Source: Pirellulales bacterium (GTDB lineage: Bacteria > Planctomycetota > Planctomycetia > Pirellulales > JADZDJ01). Taken from it: DNA of 63,744 nucleotides. Position numbers and translations under genes: made by a program. Location: assembly GCA_020851115.1 (NCBI GenBank), contig JADZDJ010000247.1, forward strand, positions 1 to 63,744. Reading direction: 5' to 3'. The notes beneath the pieces were generated by a model. That model did no database searches. It was given only the letters and a program-made list of their open reading frames with translations, and had not been told where the DNA came from. Positions 8,268 to 16,758 of the stretch are shown piece after piece; position 1 is the first letter of the stretch, and each line of letters begins with the position of its first letter.

Positions 8268-11200
8268 GTGCATCTCGATCACTTACCTGGATCGTTTTTT
8301 GGACCATCAAATCTGGTCGATTTACTACGCCATCGTGCCGCCCACCAGTCCAACGACCTGGGCTTCTTGTATTTGGTCGACGGCGAAAAAGAAGAAATCC
8401 GCTGGACCTATGCCGAACTTGACCGTCGAGCGCGGGCGATCGCAGCGTGGCTGCAATCGCGCAATTTGCAAGGCGAGCGAGCGCTCCTGTTGTATCCGAC
8501 TGGCTTGGATTTCGTCGCCGCCTTTTTCGGCTGTGTATACGCGGGGGTCGTCGCAGTGCCGGCCTATCCTCCGCGAAAAAATCGCTCGTTGGAACGCATC
8601 GAAGCGATCGCCGACGACGCCGAGGCGAAAGTCGCCCTCAGCACTCAAGAAGTCCTGGATCGCGTGCAGGGCGTGCTCGATGAAAATCCCGGTTTGCGAT
8701 CGTTGCATTGGTGTGCTACCGACCGTTTCCCTGAAGGCATCGAACGCGATTGGCGACAGCCGGAGGTTCACGGCGACACGCTAGCCTTCTTGCAATATAC
8801 GTCTGGCTCGACCGGGACGCCGAAGGGCGTCATGCTCAGCCACGCGAACTTAATGCACAATTCCGCGCTGATTAGCTATGCCTTCGAGCATACGCGCAGC
8901 GGCGTCGGAGTATTTTGGCTCCCCAGCTATCACGACATGGGCCTCATTGGCGGCATATTGCAGCCGATGTACTATGGCCGGCCCAATGTGCTGATGTCTC
9001 CGATGTCGTTCTTGCAGCGCCCGCTGCGCTGGCTACAAGCGATCACCAAATACAAGGGCACGGTCAGCGGCGGGCCAAATTTTGCCTACGATTTGTGTAT
9101 CCGACGCATTTCTGCCGAGGATCGCAAGGACTTGGACTTGAGCACATGGGTGCTGGCATTCAACGGCGCCGAACCGATTCGCCCAGAAACGCTGGCTGAA
9201 TTCGCCAGAGTCTTCGGCCCGTGCGGCTTTAGACCGGAAGCGTTCTATCCGTGCTACGGGCTGGCGGAGGCAACGCTGATGGTCACTGGCGGCCTGAAGT
9301 CGGCGCTTCCTGTGGTTCGTACCTTTGACGCCAAAGCATTGGAAAGCAATCGAGCGATCGATGCGCTCCCCGAAGAAGAAGGAACTCGCTCGTTGGTTGG
9401 TTGCGGCACATCGCTCTCCGATCAAGACATGGCCATCGTCGATCCTGAAATGATGACCCAATGTCCTGTCGGCCGGATTGGCGAGATTTGGGTCGCCGGT
9501 CCCAGCATCGCCCAAGGCTATTGGCGACGCGTGGACGAGACGACCAATACTTTCCGAGCATATTTGAAAGATTCCGGTCGCGGGCCGTATTTGCGCACCG
9601 GCGACCTGGGCTTTGTGCGCGAGGGGGAATTGTTCGTCACCGGCCGCTTGAAAGATTTGATCATTGTTCACGGCCGCAATTACTACCCACAAGACATCGA
9701 AGCGACGGTCGAGCATGCGCATCGATTGATCCGGCCGATGGCCTCGGCGGCATTCACCGTCGATGTTGGGCGGCGAGAGCGGCTGGGAATCGTCGTTGAA
9801 GTTGAACGTGGCCGAAATCGAACTGAAGCCGAGCTGAACGAAGTGTTCGACGCCATCCGCAAGGTGGTTTCTGCAGAACACGAAGTACCGGTCGAGGCTA
9901 TCGTCCTGATCAAGTCCGGCAGCATTCCCAAGACATCGAGTGGAAAAATTCAACGCCATGCTTGCCGCAACGGTTTCTTGCGAGGCGACGAGTTGGAAGC
10001 GATTGCTCAATGGCACGCATGGGAATCGCCATTGGTCGAAAGTGCGGCTTTGACACCAACCGTGGAAATTGCTTTGGCGCAATCGACCAACGGTCATCTT
10101 CGCAGTGGCTTGGCCGATCGCTCGTCGCCGATTTCGACTGCAACGGCGACCATCGTGATGGAGCAAATCGCCAAAGTTGCCAAAGAGCGGGCCAAAGGCC
10201 TGATGCTCGACTCGAATATCCTCGAAATGAGCATGGATTCGCTCGAGCGAATGGAAATCGTCGCCGCCCTCGAAGACACCTTCGGCGGCCGATTTCCTGA
10301 AGACGTGTTGCCAGACTTGATCTTGGTGCGCGATGTCGTCGCAGCGGTCGAAAAGTATCTCGGCAAGACGCCACGAAAGCGTGACGCGGTGCCGACCGAG
10401 GAAACTCCAGCCAGTCATTATCGCGTCGATCAGTTTCCAGAGTACTTGGCGCTGAAGCAGCAATGGAACGCGCTTGCCGGCACCGGCGCGCGAAACCCGT
10501 TCTTCACCGTTCACGAGTGCGTGATCGATGACACAACCATCGTCGGCGGACGCGAGTTGATAAGCTGGTCGAGCTACAACTATCTAGGAATGTCGGGCGA
10601 TCCAGTCGTGTCCGAGGCGGCGAAAGAAGCCGTCGATCGCTTCGGAACGAGCGTTTCCGCCAGCCGACTCGTTTCCGGCGAAAAGACGATTCACCGAGAA
10701 TTAGAACGTGCCATCGCCAGCTTCGTCGGCGTTGAAGACTCCGTCGTGTTCGTTTCCGGCCATGGCACCAACGAAACGACGATCGGCCATCTGTTTGGCC
10801 CAGGTGACCTAATCCTGCACGATGCACTCGCGCACAACAGCATCATCCAAGGTTCGATACTCAGTGGTGCCCGACGACGGCCATTTCCACACAACGATTG
10901 GCAAACGCTCGACCAATTGCTCGGCGACTTGCGGCACGAGTACCGACGAGTGCTGATCGCCATCGAAGGTATCTACAGCATGGACGGCGACTACCCCGAT
11001 CTGCCGCAGTTCATCGAAGTGAAAAAGAAACACAAGGCGATGCTGTTGGTCGACGAAGCCCATTCGCTCGGCGTGATGGGGCCTCATGGCCGCGGGATCG
11101 GCGAACATTTCGATGTCGATCCGGCAGACGTCGAAATCTGGATGGGCACGCTTTCCAAATCGCTCGGCAGTTGCGGCGGATACGTTGCCGGCGGCAAAGC

Positions 11201-11666
11201 GCTGATCGAGTATTTGAAGTACACAGCCCCTGGCTTCGTCTTCAGCAACGGCATGTCGCCTCCCAATGCCGCGGCGGCATTGGCTGCGCTGCGGCTTTTA
11301 GAAGAAGAATCGGAGCGGGTCGATCGATTGGCATCTAACAGCAAGCTGTTTCTGGCATTGGCCCGCGAGCGCGGCCTGAATACCGGTCGCAGCCGCGATT
11401 CGGCAGTGGTGCCGGTGATCTTGGGCAATTCGCTGCACGCCCTGCAATTATCCCAGGCCCTGTTCGCCGCTGGGATCAATGTCCAGCCGATTTTGCACCC
11501 CGCCGTTGAGGAAAGTGCGGCCCGGTTGCGATTCTTTATCACGTCACGTCATACCGAAGATCAAATCCGCACGACGGTCGACGCGGTCGCTGAACAGCTC
11601 AAGAAAATCGATCCGTCGCACCTGCGGCACAAGGCCGTGGCGCAGCAACAGCAAGTGGGGGTTTGA
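8268..11666 (+). CDS. Three-domain fusion: fatty-acyl-AMP ligase, acyl carrier protein, PLP-dependent alpha-oxoamine synthase
   Basis: The 1,132-residue product joins three enzymes. Residues about 1-600 are a fatty-acyl-AMP ligase: the P-loop FLQYTSGSTGTPKGVMLSH, the substrate-side YHDMGLIGGILQP, YGLAEATLMVTGG, and the catalytic Lys560 in SSGKIQR. Residues about 625-700 are an acyl carrier protein with the phosphopantetheine Ser658 in MDSLERME. Residues about 725-1115 are an alpha-oxoamine synthase of the KBL/AONS/serine palmitoyltransferase group: SSYNYLGM, SVSASRLVSGE, HDALAHNSIIQGS, LLVDEAHSLGVMG, and the PLP lysine Lys964 in GTLSKSLGSCGGY. By family knowledge the ligase activates a free fatty acid, loads it on the ACP, and the last domain condenses the acyl thioester with an amino acid to give an amino ketone. 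A sphingoid-base precursor is a plausible product, but this is inference. The GTG start has AGGGAG 11 bases upstream. A hotdog thioesterase follows. Confidence 0.93.
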   Translation: MHLDHLPGSFFGPSNLVDLLRHRAAHQSNDLGFLYLVDGEKEEIRWTYAELDRRARAIAAWLQSRNLQGERALLLYPTGLDFVAAFFGCVYAGVVAVPAYPPRKNRSLERIEAIADDAEAKVALSTQEVLDRVQGVLDENPGLRSLHWCATDRFPEGIERDWRQPEVHGDTLAFLQYTSGSTGTPKGVMLSHANLMHNSALISYAFEHTRSGVGVFWLPSYHDMGLIGGILQPMYYGRPNVLMSPMSFLQRPLRWLQAITKYKGTVSGGPNFAYDLCIRRISAEDRKDLDLSTWVLAFNGAEPIRPETLAEFARVFGPCGFRPEAFYPCYGLAEATLMVTGGLKSALPVVRTFDAKALESNRAIDALPEEEGTRSLVGCGTSLSDQDMAIVDPEMMTQCPVGRIGEIWVAGPSIAQGYWRRVDETTNTFRAYLKDSGRGPYLRTGDLGFVREGELFVTGRLKDLIIVHGRNYYPQDIEATVEHAHRLIRPMASAAFTVDVGRRERLGIVVEVERGRNRTEAELNEVFDAIRKVVSAEHEVPVEAIVLIKSGSIPKTSSGKIQRHACRNGFLRGDELEAIAQWHAWESPLVESAALTPTVEIALAQSTNGHLRSGLADRSSPISTATATIVMEQIAKVAKERAKGLMLDSNILEMSMDSLERMEIVAALEDTFGGRFPEDVLPDLILVRDVVAAVEKYLGKTPRKRDAVPTEETPASHYRVDQFPEYLALKQQWNALAGTGARNPFFTVHECVIDDTTIVGGRELISWSSYNYLGMSGDPVVSEAAKEAVDRFGTSVSASRLVSGEKTIHRELERAIASFVGVEDSVVFVSGHGTNETTIGHLFGPGDLILHDALAHNSIIQGSILSGARRRPFPHNDWQTLDQLLGDLRHEYRRVLIAIEGIYSMDGDYPDLPQFIEVKKKHKAMLLVDEAHSLGVMGPHGRGIGEHFDVDPADVEIWMGTLSKSLGSCGGYVAGGKALIEYLKYTAPGFVFSNGMSPPNAAAALAALRLLEEESERVDRLASNSKLFLALARERGLNTGRSRDSAVVPVILGNSLHALQLSQALFAAGINVQPILHPAVEESAARLRFFITSRHTEDQIRTTVDAVAEQLKKIDPSHLRHKAVAQQQQVGV

Positions 11667-11759
11667 TCGATTGTAAAATGCAAATTTAAGAAAGCAGACT
11701 ATCGGTCGGCGGCGATATGCTATGATTTTGGGAGCATTATTCGGAATTTTGCTTTTTGC

Positions 11760-12260
11760 ATGGTTCAAATTGCATATTCTGAAACCCAAACCCTGAATCG
11801 TTCCTTGTCCTCCGTAACGCTTACTCATCGACTGATTCTGCCGGTGGATACGAACCATCACGGCACGCTGTATGCCGGTTCGCTGTTGCGGATCGCCCTT
11901 GAGGCCGCCTACGGCACGGCCTTTCGCTTTATCGGGCAGGATGCCAACTTGCTCTTGCGGCGAGTGCTGAGCATTGAGTGTTATAAGCCAGTGCCGCAAG
12001 GCTCGATGATCGAAATTCGCGGCACGATCTTGCATGTAACTCGGGCGTATTTGGTCACCGGTTTGATTGGTACAACGCTAACCGGTCAAAAGTCACCATG
12101 GATGGATGGACTTATGGGCTTTGCGCAGGTTGACGACGACGGCCGGGCGGCCGAGTTTCCGAGTGATCTTGACATTGGCACACCGGCGGCCGAATGGCGG
12201 AAGCTGCACGAACGAATGAAGAAACTGCTCCGCATCCGCGGCCGAAACGGCGCTGATTGA
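11760..12260 (+). CDS. Hotdog-fold acyl thioesterase
   Basis: The 166-residue product looks like an acyl-CoA hydrolase of the hotdog superfamily. The segment LPVDTNHHGTLYAGSLLRIALEAAYGTAF matches the YciA/acyl-CoA thioesterase signature (N-H-x-G-T-x-x-G-G region followed by the central helix), and VLSIECYKPVPQGSMIEIRGTILHVTRAYLVTGLIG forms the expected beta strands. It would hydrolyse acyl-CoA or acyl-ACP thioesters in the cytoplasm. It lies 93 bases downstream of the FAAL-ACP-oxoamine synthase gene on the same strand, so it could release mis-loaded acyl chains from that enzyme. No strong ribosome-binding site is seen before the ATG at 11760. Confidence 0.8.
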   Translation: MVQIAYSETQTLNRSLSSVTLTHRLILPVDTNHHGTLYAGSLLRIALEAAYGTAFRFIGQDANLLLRRVLSIECYKPVPQGSMIEIRGTILHVTRAYLVTGLIGTTLTGQKSPWMDGLMGFAQVDDDGRAAEFPSDLDIGTPAAEWRKLHERMKKLLRIRGRNGAD

Positions 12261-12388
12261 TCGTGCAAAGCGTTCGCGGATTTCGCCGGTGAACGCAGGT
12301 TGTGCAGGGCCTTCGTATCTGCATTTGATTGTAGTAAAATTCAATTGCCGAAACTTCCACGAGAAGCATCTGCGCAGTCTGCGGATGA

Positions 12389-12757
12389 ATGTTTATGGCA
12401 ATACTCATCGACAAACCCGCCGTCATCCAGGCCGCCGGCAACAAGCCGAAACAAATCGAGGAATTCATTGGTCGCGTTAATTCCGCGACGTCGGCCTTGA
12501 GCATCGCACGAATGAAAAGCCCGCCAGGGTGGGTCGAGCCTGGGCAACAACCCGAGTTTGACGAATACTCAATCGTGCTCGACGGCATGTTACGCGTTAC
12601 GACTCGCGAGGAAACATTCGACGTACACCCAGGCCAAGCGGTCATCGCGGTTGCCGGCCAATGGGTGCAATACAGCACGCCTGGAGACGACGGCGCGGAA
12701 TATATCGCCGTTTGCCTGCCGGGCTTCTCGCCGCAGGCAGTGCATCGCGATACTTGA
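12389..12757 (+). CDS. Small single-domain cupin protein
   Basis: The 122-residue product has one cupin barrel. EFDEYSIVLDGMLRVTTREETFDVHPGQAVIAVAGQWVQYSTPGDDGAEYIAVCLPGF follows the two-motif cupin pattern (G-x-H-x-E-like first motif degenerate here, then PGQ-x-x-x-x-AGQ). Several usual metal-binding histidines are missing, so it may bind a ligand without catalysis. A second in-frame ATG at 12395 is an equally good start. It follows the thioesterase by 128 bases on the same strand; whether it belongs with the acyl-ligase group is unknown. Confidence 0.75.
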   Translation: MFMAILIDKPAVIQAAGNKPKQIEEFIGRVNSATSALSIARMKSPPGWVEPGQQPEFDEYSIVLDGMLRVTTREETFDVHPGQAVIAVAGQWVQYSTPGDDGAEYIAVCLPGFSPQAVHRDT

Positions 12758-12973
12758 AAACTACCCGCCGTACCCTCGGTGAAGAATCGGCGAGATCCTG
12801 ACCGACGTGGCTCAGAAATGCGTGAATCGTCAATGACCCGAGGGTCAACGTAGATCACGCAATTTCGGGCAAGAATCGTTTTCGAGCGGGATTCTCAGGC
12901 TCTTTGCCAACGGAGGTGTTGAAACTAAAATTTTGGTCGTGGCTAAGTAATTTCTTCGATTTCGAGGCCAACC

Positions 12974-13765
12974 ATGAATGCTCATCCCCGTCTCAAAGTA
13001 GGCGCTGTGACCTATTTGAACACCAAGCCGCTGGTTTATCGGCTGCATGAATTCGCGCCACGGGCTGAAGTGATATACGATCTGCCGAGTCGCTTGGCCG
13101 ACGCCCTGTCGACGGGCCAACTCGATGTCGCGCTGATTCCATCGATCGAATTCTTTCAGAATCCCGCTTATAACGTCGTTTCCGACGCCTGCATCGCCTG
13201 CCGAGGGCCGGTGCTAAGCGTGAAACTTTTCAGCCGCGTGCCGATGCGAGAAATTCGCACGCTCGCCTTGGATGAAGGTTCGCGCACGAGCATTGCGTTG
13301 GCGCGAATTCTGCTCCACGCTAAATTCGGCCTGTTGCCGCAGATTGAGCCACTACCGATCGGCGCCAGCCTCGCGGATGCCGCAACCGATGCAGTGCTCT
13401 TGATCGGCGATCGCGCCATTCACTCCCCGATTGGTCGGTTTATCGAAGTTTGGGATTTAGGGGACCAATGGTGTCGCTGGGCCGAGTTGCCATTTGTTTT
13501 TGCCATGTGGGTCGCCCGTCCAGGCGTTAACCTGCATGGGCTTGACGCCGCGCTCTGCGAAGCCCGCGATTGCGGCATCGCCAACTTAGAGCAAATCGCT
13601 GCCGTTGAAGCCGCTCCTCAGGGCCTAACCGTGCCGCAATGCCTTTCGTATTTACGCGACAACCTGTATTTTTATCTTGGTGACCGCGAGCAGCGAGGTT
13701 TGCAATTGTTTCGCGCCAAAGCCGCCGAACTGGGTCTTGTTCACAAGGAACTATTAACCGCCTAA
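12974..13765 (+). CDS. mqnA: Chorismate dehydratase MqnA (futalosine menaquinone pathway)
   Basis: The product is 263 residues, the normal size for the family. MqnA removes water from chorismate to form 3-enolpyruvylbenzoate, the first step of the futalosine route to menaquinone. Diagnostic segments are VGAVTYLNTKPLVYRL at the start, GQLDVALIPSIEFFQNPAYNVVSDACIACRGPVLSVKLFSR, LALDEGSRTSIALARILL, AVLLIGDRAI and LPFVFAMWVARPG. The fold is that of a periplasmic-binding-protein-like domain without a signal peptide, so the enzyme is cytoplasmic. The next gene is mqnC, 79 bases downstream, which supports the assignment strongly. Confidence 0.95.
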   Translation: MNAHPRLKVGAVTYLNTKPLVYRLHEFAPRAEVIYDLPSRLADALSTGQLDVALIPSIEFFQNPAYNVVSDACIACRGPVLSVKLFSRVPMREIRTLALDEGSRTSIALARILLHAKFGLLPQIEPLPIGASLADAATDAVLLIGDRAIHSPIGRFIEVWDLGDQWCRWAELPFVFAMWVARPGVNLHGLDAALCEARDCGIANLEQIAAVEAAPQGLTVPQCLSYLRDNLYFYLGDREQRGLQLFRAKAAELGLVHKELLTA

Positions 13766-13844
13766 TTGACACGAATACGCGCTAAGGGAAACTGAATTTT
13801 TACCTGTTCATATCCATTAACGAAGATTCGCGGTTTCAAGCTTC

Positions 13845-15083
13845 ATGGTTGCCAGCTCCATCCATTCGATTCTCAGCAAAGCCTTCGCGGGCGAACGATT
13901 GACATTTGACGACGGGCTACGATTACTCGAATCGCACGACTTGGCGGCGATTGGCCGCGCGGCGGATTCCGTCACGCGGCGGCTACATCCCGAGCCGTAC
14001 CGTACGTACAATATTGATCGCAACATCAACTACACAAATGTTTGCACCGCGGTCTGCGATTTCTGCGCCTTCTATCGGCCGCCAAAGCACGACGAAGGCT
14101 ATGTGCTCGATCGAGCCGAGTTGTTACAGAAAGTGCGAGAAACCGTCGAGCTCGGCGGCGATCAGATCTTGATGCAAGGAGGCCTGCACCCTCAGTATAA
14201 AATTGACTGGTACGAAGATCTCCTCGGCGACATCAAACGGGACTTCCCACAAGTCAACATCCACGGCTTTAGCCCGCCCGAAATCTATCATTTCACGAAA
14301 GTCTCGAAGCTGCCGCTGAAAATCGTTCTGGAGCGATTGAAAGCGGCAGGGCTTGGCAGTCTGCCTGGCGGTGGCGGCGAAATTCTGGTCGATCGCGTCC
14401 GCTCTGCGATTACCCGCGGCAAAGTGATGACCGACGAATGGTTGAATGTCCATCGCGTCTGGCACGAACTGGGCGGCCGCAGCACCGCGACGATGATGTA
14501 CGGTCACATAGAAACGCTCGCCGAACGCATCGAACATCTGGAGCGGCTGCGCCAATTGCAAGACGATACTGGCGGCTTTTCGGCGTTCATTTGCTGGAGC
14601 TTCCAACCTGCAAACACCCAGATGGCCGACATTCCGGCGACCGGCTCGTTTGAATATCTGAAAACTCAGGCCGTCGGGCGACTTTACCTCGACAACATTC
14701 CGAATATCCAATCGAGTTGGGTCACTCAGGGCGCGAGAATTGGCCAGCTAGCTTTGCTTTACGGTGCAAACGATATGGGAAGTTTGATGATCGAGGAAAA
14801 CGTCGTGGCGGAGGCGGGGACCGTGCATTATCTGACGCTCGACCAGATGCGCGATTCGATTGCCGAAGTCGGCTACACGCCGCGGCAGCGAAACGTGTTC
14901 TACGAATTGATCGATCCGCAGCACGAAGCCGGGGCCGTGGAAGCGAATCGGAGGCGAATGGAACAAATCCACTCGCGACGGAGCAGTCACGCAACCGACA
15001 GGGCTGGCTCCACCAGCGGCAATGGAGTCGGTGGATTGCCAATCGTGCCAAGTCCAGTGTCCGTCAGCGATGACACCGCGTAA
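13845..15083 (+). CDS. mqnC: Cyclic dehypoxanthinyl futalosine synthase MqnC (radical SAM)
   Basis: MqnC is the radical-SAM enzyme that cyclises dehypoxanthine futalosine in menaquinone synthesis. The 412-residue product carries the CxxxCxxC cluster motif at Cys67, Cys71 and Cys74 within NYTNVCTAVCDFCAFYRPP. MqnC-type segments follow: GGDQILMQGGLHPQYKIDWYEDLL, GFSPPEIYHF, LPGGGGEILVDRVR, TATMMYGHIET and FICWSFQPANTQM. The related enzyme MqnE was considered, but the pairing with mqnA and the LHP and GGGEI segments fit MqnC better. The C-terminal ~40 residues (rich in Ser, Gly and Pro) extend beyond the usual end of about 370 residues and look unstructured. The ATG start follows mqnA closely and the two probably form an operon. 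Confidence 0.93.
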   Translation: MVASSIHSILSKAFAGERLTFDDGLRLLESHDLAAIGRAADSVTRRLHPEPYRTYNIDRNINYTNVCTAVCDFCAFYRPPKHDEGYVLDRAELLQKVRETVELGGDQILMQGGLHPQYKIDWYEDLLGDIKRDFPQVNIHGFSPPEIYHFTKVSKLPLKIVLERLKAAGLGSLPGGGGEILVDRVRSAITRGKVMTDEWLNVHRVWHELGGRSTATMMYGHIETLAERIEHLERLRQLQDDTGGFSAFICWSFQPANTQMADIPATGSFEYLKTQAVGRLYLDNIPNIQSSWVTQGARIGQLALLYGANDMGSLMIEENVVAEAGTVHYLTLDQMRDSIAEVGYTPRQRNVFYELIDPQHEAGAVEANRRRMEQIHSRRSSHATDRAGSTSGNGVGGLPIVPSPVSVSDDTA

Positions 15084-15098
15084 GCACGAAAGGCTTGT

Positions 15099-16712
15099 TC
15101 AGGCGGCAACAATCGCGTCAACGACCCCTTGCATCGTGTAATGCTTGGCCTCGGCGTTCGGTTCGAAGCCCAATTCTCGTAGCGTCGCCGACGTCACGGG
15201 GCTGATGCTGACGATTTTTGACTTACGCAGTTCTTCGCCGAACATCCGCGCCAGCGATTGCGCGATCGCTGAACTAGTGACGGTTACCCAGTCGATCCTG
15301 CCCGCCGACATCGCGGCCGCAATTTCCGGCGAAGACATTTCCACGTCAATGCTATGATAAACTACAATTTGCTCGACTATGCCCCCCGCAGCGAGTAACC
15401 TTTCGGACAATATCTCTCGGCCGCGGCTGGCGCGGGCCAATAAAAACCGCTTTCCTTTCGCGTCGGACGAAAGCACGTCGGCCAGCGCTTCGACGCGATA
15501 AACGTCCGGCGGCTGTCGATCGATGCGCAAGTGAAACTTCATCAGTTCGTCGGCAGTACCGGGTCCAATTGCCGCCAATTGCACGCCTGCCAACTGCCGC
15601 AAATCGCCGCCGATTTGCATCAGGCGATCGATCAAGAACTGCACGCCGTTGACGCTGGAGAACACCAACCAGTCGAACTGTGGAAGCCGTCTCAGTGCTG
15701 CATCGACCGGTTCCCAATCATCTGGAGGCCGCACTTCGATGGCCGGCTGAAGCAAACATTCCGCCCCCAATGCTGCCAGTGGCGCCGACAGTGAATCGGC
15801 ACGGTCGATCGGCCGAGAAATCAAGACTCGCTTCCCAAACAGCGGCCGGCGAGTGAACCACGACTGGCCTGTCGCCCTTCGCGCGACTTCCCCTACAATG
15901 ATCGTCAGCGGCGGCCGCAATTTTGCCGCTGCGAGTTCTTGTGCCACGGTTCCAAGTGCGCACCGCAGCAGTGTTTGATCGGGCCACGAACACCGGCGAA
16001 CGACTGCCGTGGGAGTATCTGCAGGTTTCCCCGCGTCGATCAACGCACCCGACCATTCGTGTGCCGTGGTCGCGCCCATATAGAAAACCAGCGTACCAGG
16101 AAACTTTGCCAGTGCGGCATAATCTAGCGCCGGCGCGTGATGCGATTCTCCTTCATGGCCGGTGACAATCGCCACGGCAGATGCCGCCTCACGCTGCGTG
16201 ACCCAAACGCCAGCATAGCTTCCCGCCGCAGTCGCCACGGTAATGCCCGGCACGATTTCATACTCGATTCCGGCCGCTTCCAGCGTCTCGACCTCTTCGG
16301 CCAATCGGCCAAAAATCGCTGGATCGCCACCTTTCAGGCGCACAATTCGTCGCCCGTGCTGCGCCTCCATCACCAGCCGCTCGTTGATCTCGGCCTGCGA
16401 CCATATCCGATCGCGACCATGCTTGCCCACGCAGACCAGTTCGGCCGCTGCCGCGGCATGCCGCAAGATCGCCGGGTTCGCCAGGTAGTCGAATAGTACC
16501 AGATCTGCTTGCCGCAAGCATTCTACGCCGCGCCAGGTAATCAACCCAGGGTCGCCCGGCCCTGCACCGACCACGTACACTTTACCTGCCGACGATCCTT
16601 GAGCGGCTGAACGGGAGCTGGGGAGATGGAGAGAATTTGAACAGGGCGATGTTTCTCCCTTGCTCCTGTCCTCCGGTTCTCCCGATCTCGCTTCGCCGCG
16701 TTGTTTTGCCAT
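15099..16712 (-). CDS. cobA-hemD: Uroporphyrinogen-III C-methyltransferase / uroporphyrinogen-III synthase fusion
   Basis: The 537-residue product has two domains. Residues about 45-290 are the S-adenosylmethionine-dependent methyltransferase that makes precorrin-2: VYVVGAGPGDPGLITWRGVECLRQADLVLFDYL, RLKGGDPAIFGR and IEYEIVPGITVATAAGSYAG. Residues about 300-537 are uroporphyrinogen-III synthase: KRVLISRPIDRADSLSAPLAALGAECLLQPAIEV and WLVFSSVNGVQFLIDRL. The protein thus connects haem and siroheme/cobalamin synthesis. The first ~44 residues are charged and Ser-rich and encode an unusually purine-rich GGAGA/GGGAG DNA stretch, probably an intergenic repeat drawn into the frame, so the true start may be further in near residue 44. 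The gene converges with mqnC, with 15 bases between the stops. Confidence 0.92.
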   Translation of the reverse strand: MAKQRGEARSGEPEDRSKGETSPCSNSLHLPSSRSAAQGSSAGKVYVVGAGPGDPGLITWRGVECLRQADLVLFDYLANPAILRHAAAAAELVCVGKHGRDRIWSQAEINERLVMEAQHGRRIVRLKGGDPAIFGRLAEEVETLEAAGIEYEIVPGITVATAAGSYAGVWVTQREAASAVAIVTGHEGESHHAPALDYAALAKFPGTLVFYMGATTAHEWSGALIDAGKPADTPTAVVRRCSWPDQTLLRCALGTVAQELAAAKLRPPLTIIVGEVARRATGQSWFTRRPLFGKRVLISRPIDRADSLSAPLAALGAECLLQPAIEVRPPDDWEPVDAALRRLPQFDWLVFSSVNGVQFLIDRLMQIGGDLRQLAGVQLAAIGPGTADELMKFHLRIDRQPPDVYRVEALADVLSSDAKGKRFLLARASRGREILSERLLAAGGIVEQIVVYHSIDVEMSSPEIAAAMSAGRIDWVTVTSSAIAQSLARMFGEELRKSKIVSISPVTSATLRELGFEPNAEAKHYTMQGVVDAIVAA

Positions 16713-16758
16713 GCCGCGATGTTTAGAATAAGAGTTTGGACAAGCGCTGCTAGGAAAA

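Noticed and set aside
9033-10514. A 493-codon minus-strand frame within the FAAL-ACP-oxoamine synthase gene
   Set aside because: It lies fully inside a gene with clear domain motifs on the other strand; long antisense frames are common in GC-rich coding DNA.
12768-12845. ACCCTCGG and CCGAGGGT arms downstream of the cupin gene as a terminator
   Set aside because: The arms are some 60 bases apart with no T run; a functional hairpin is doubtful.
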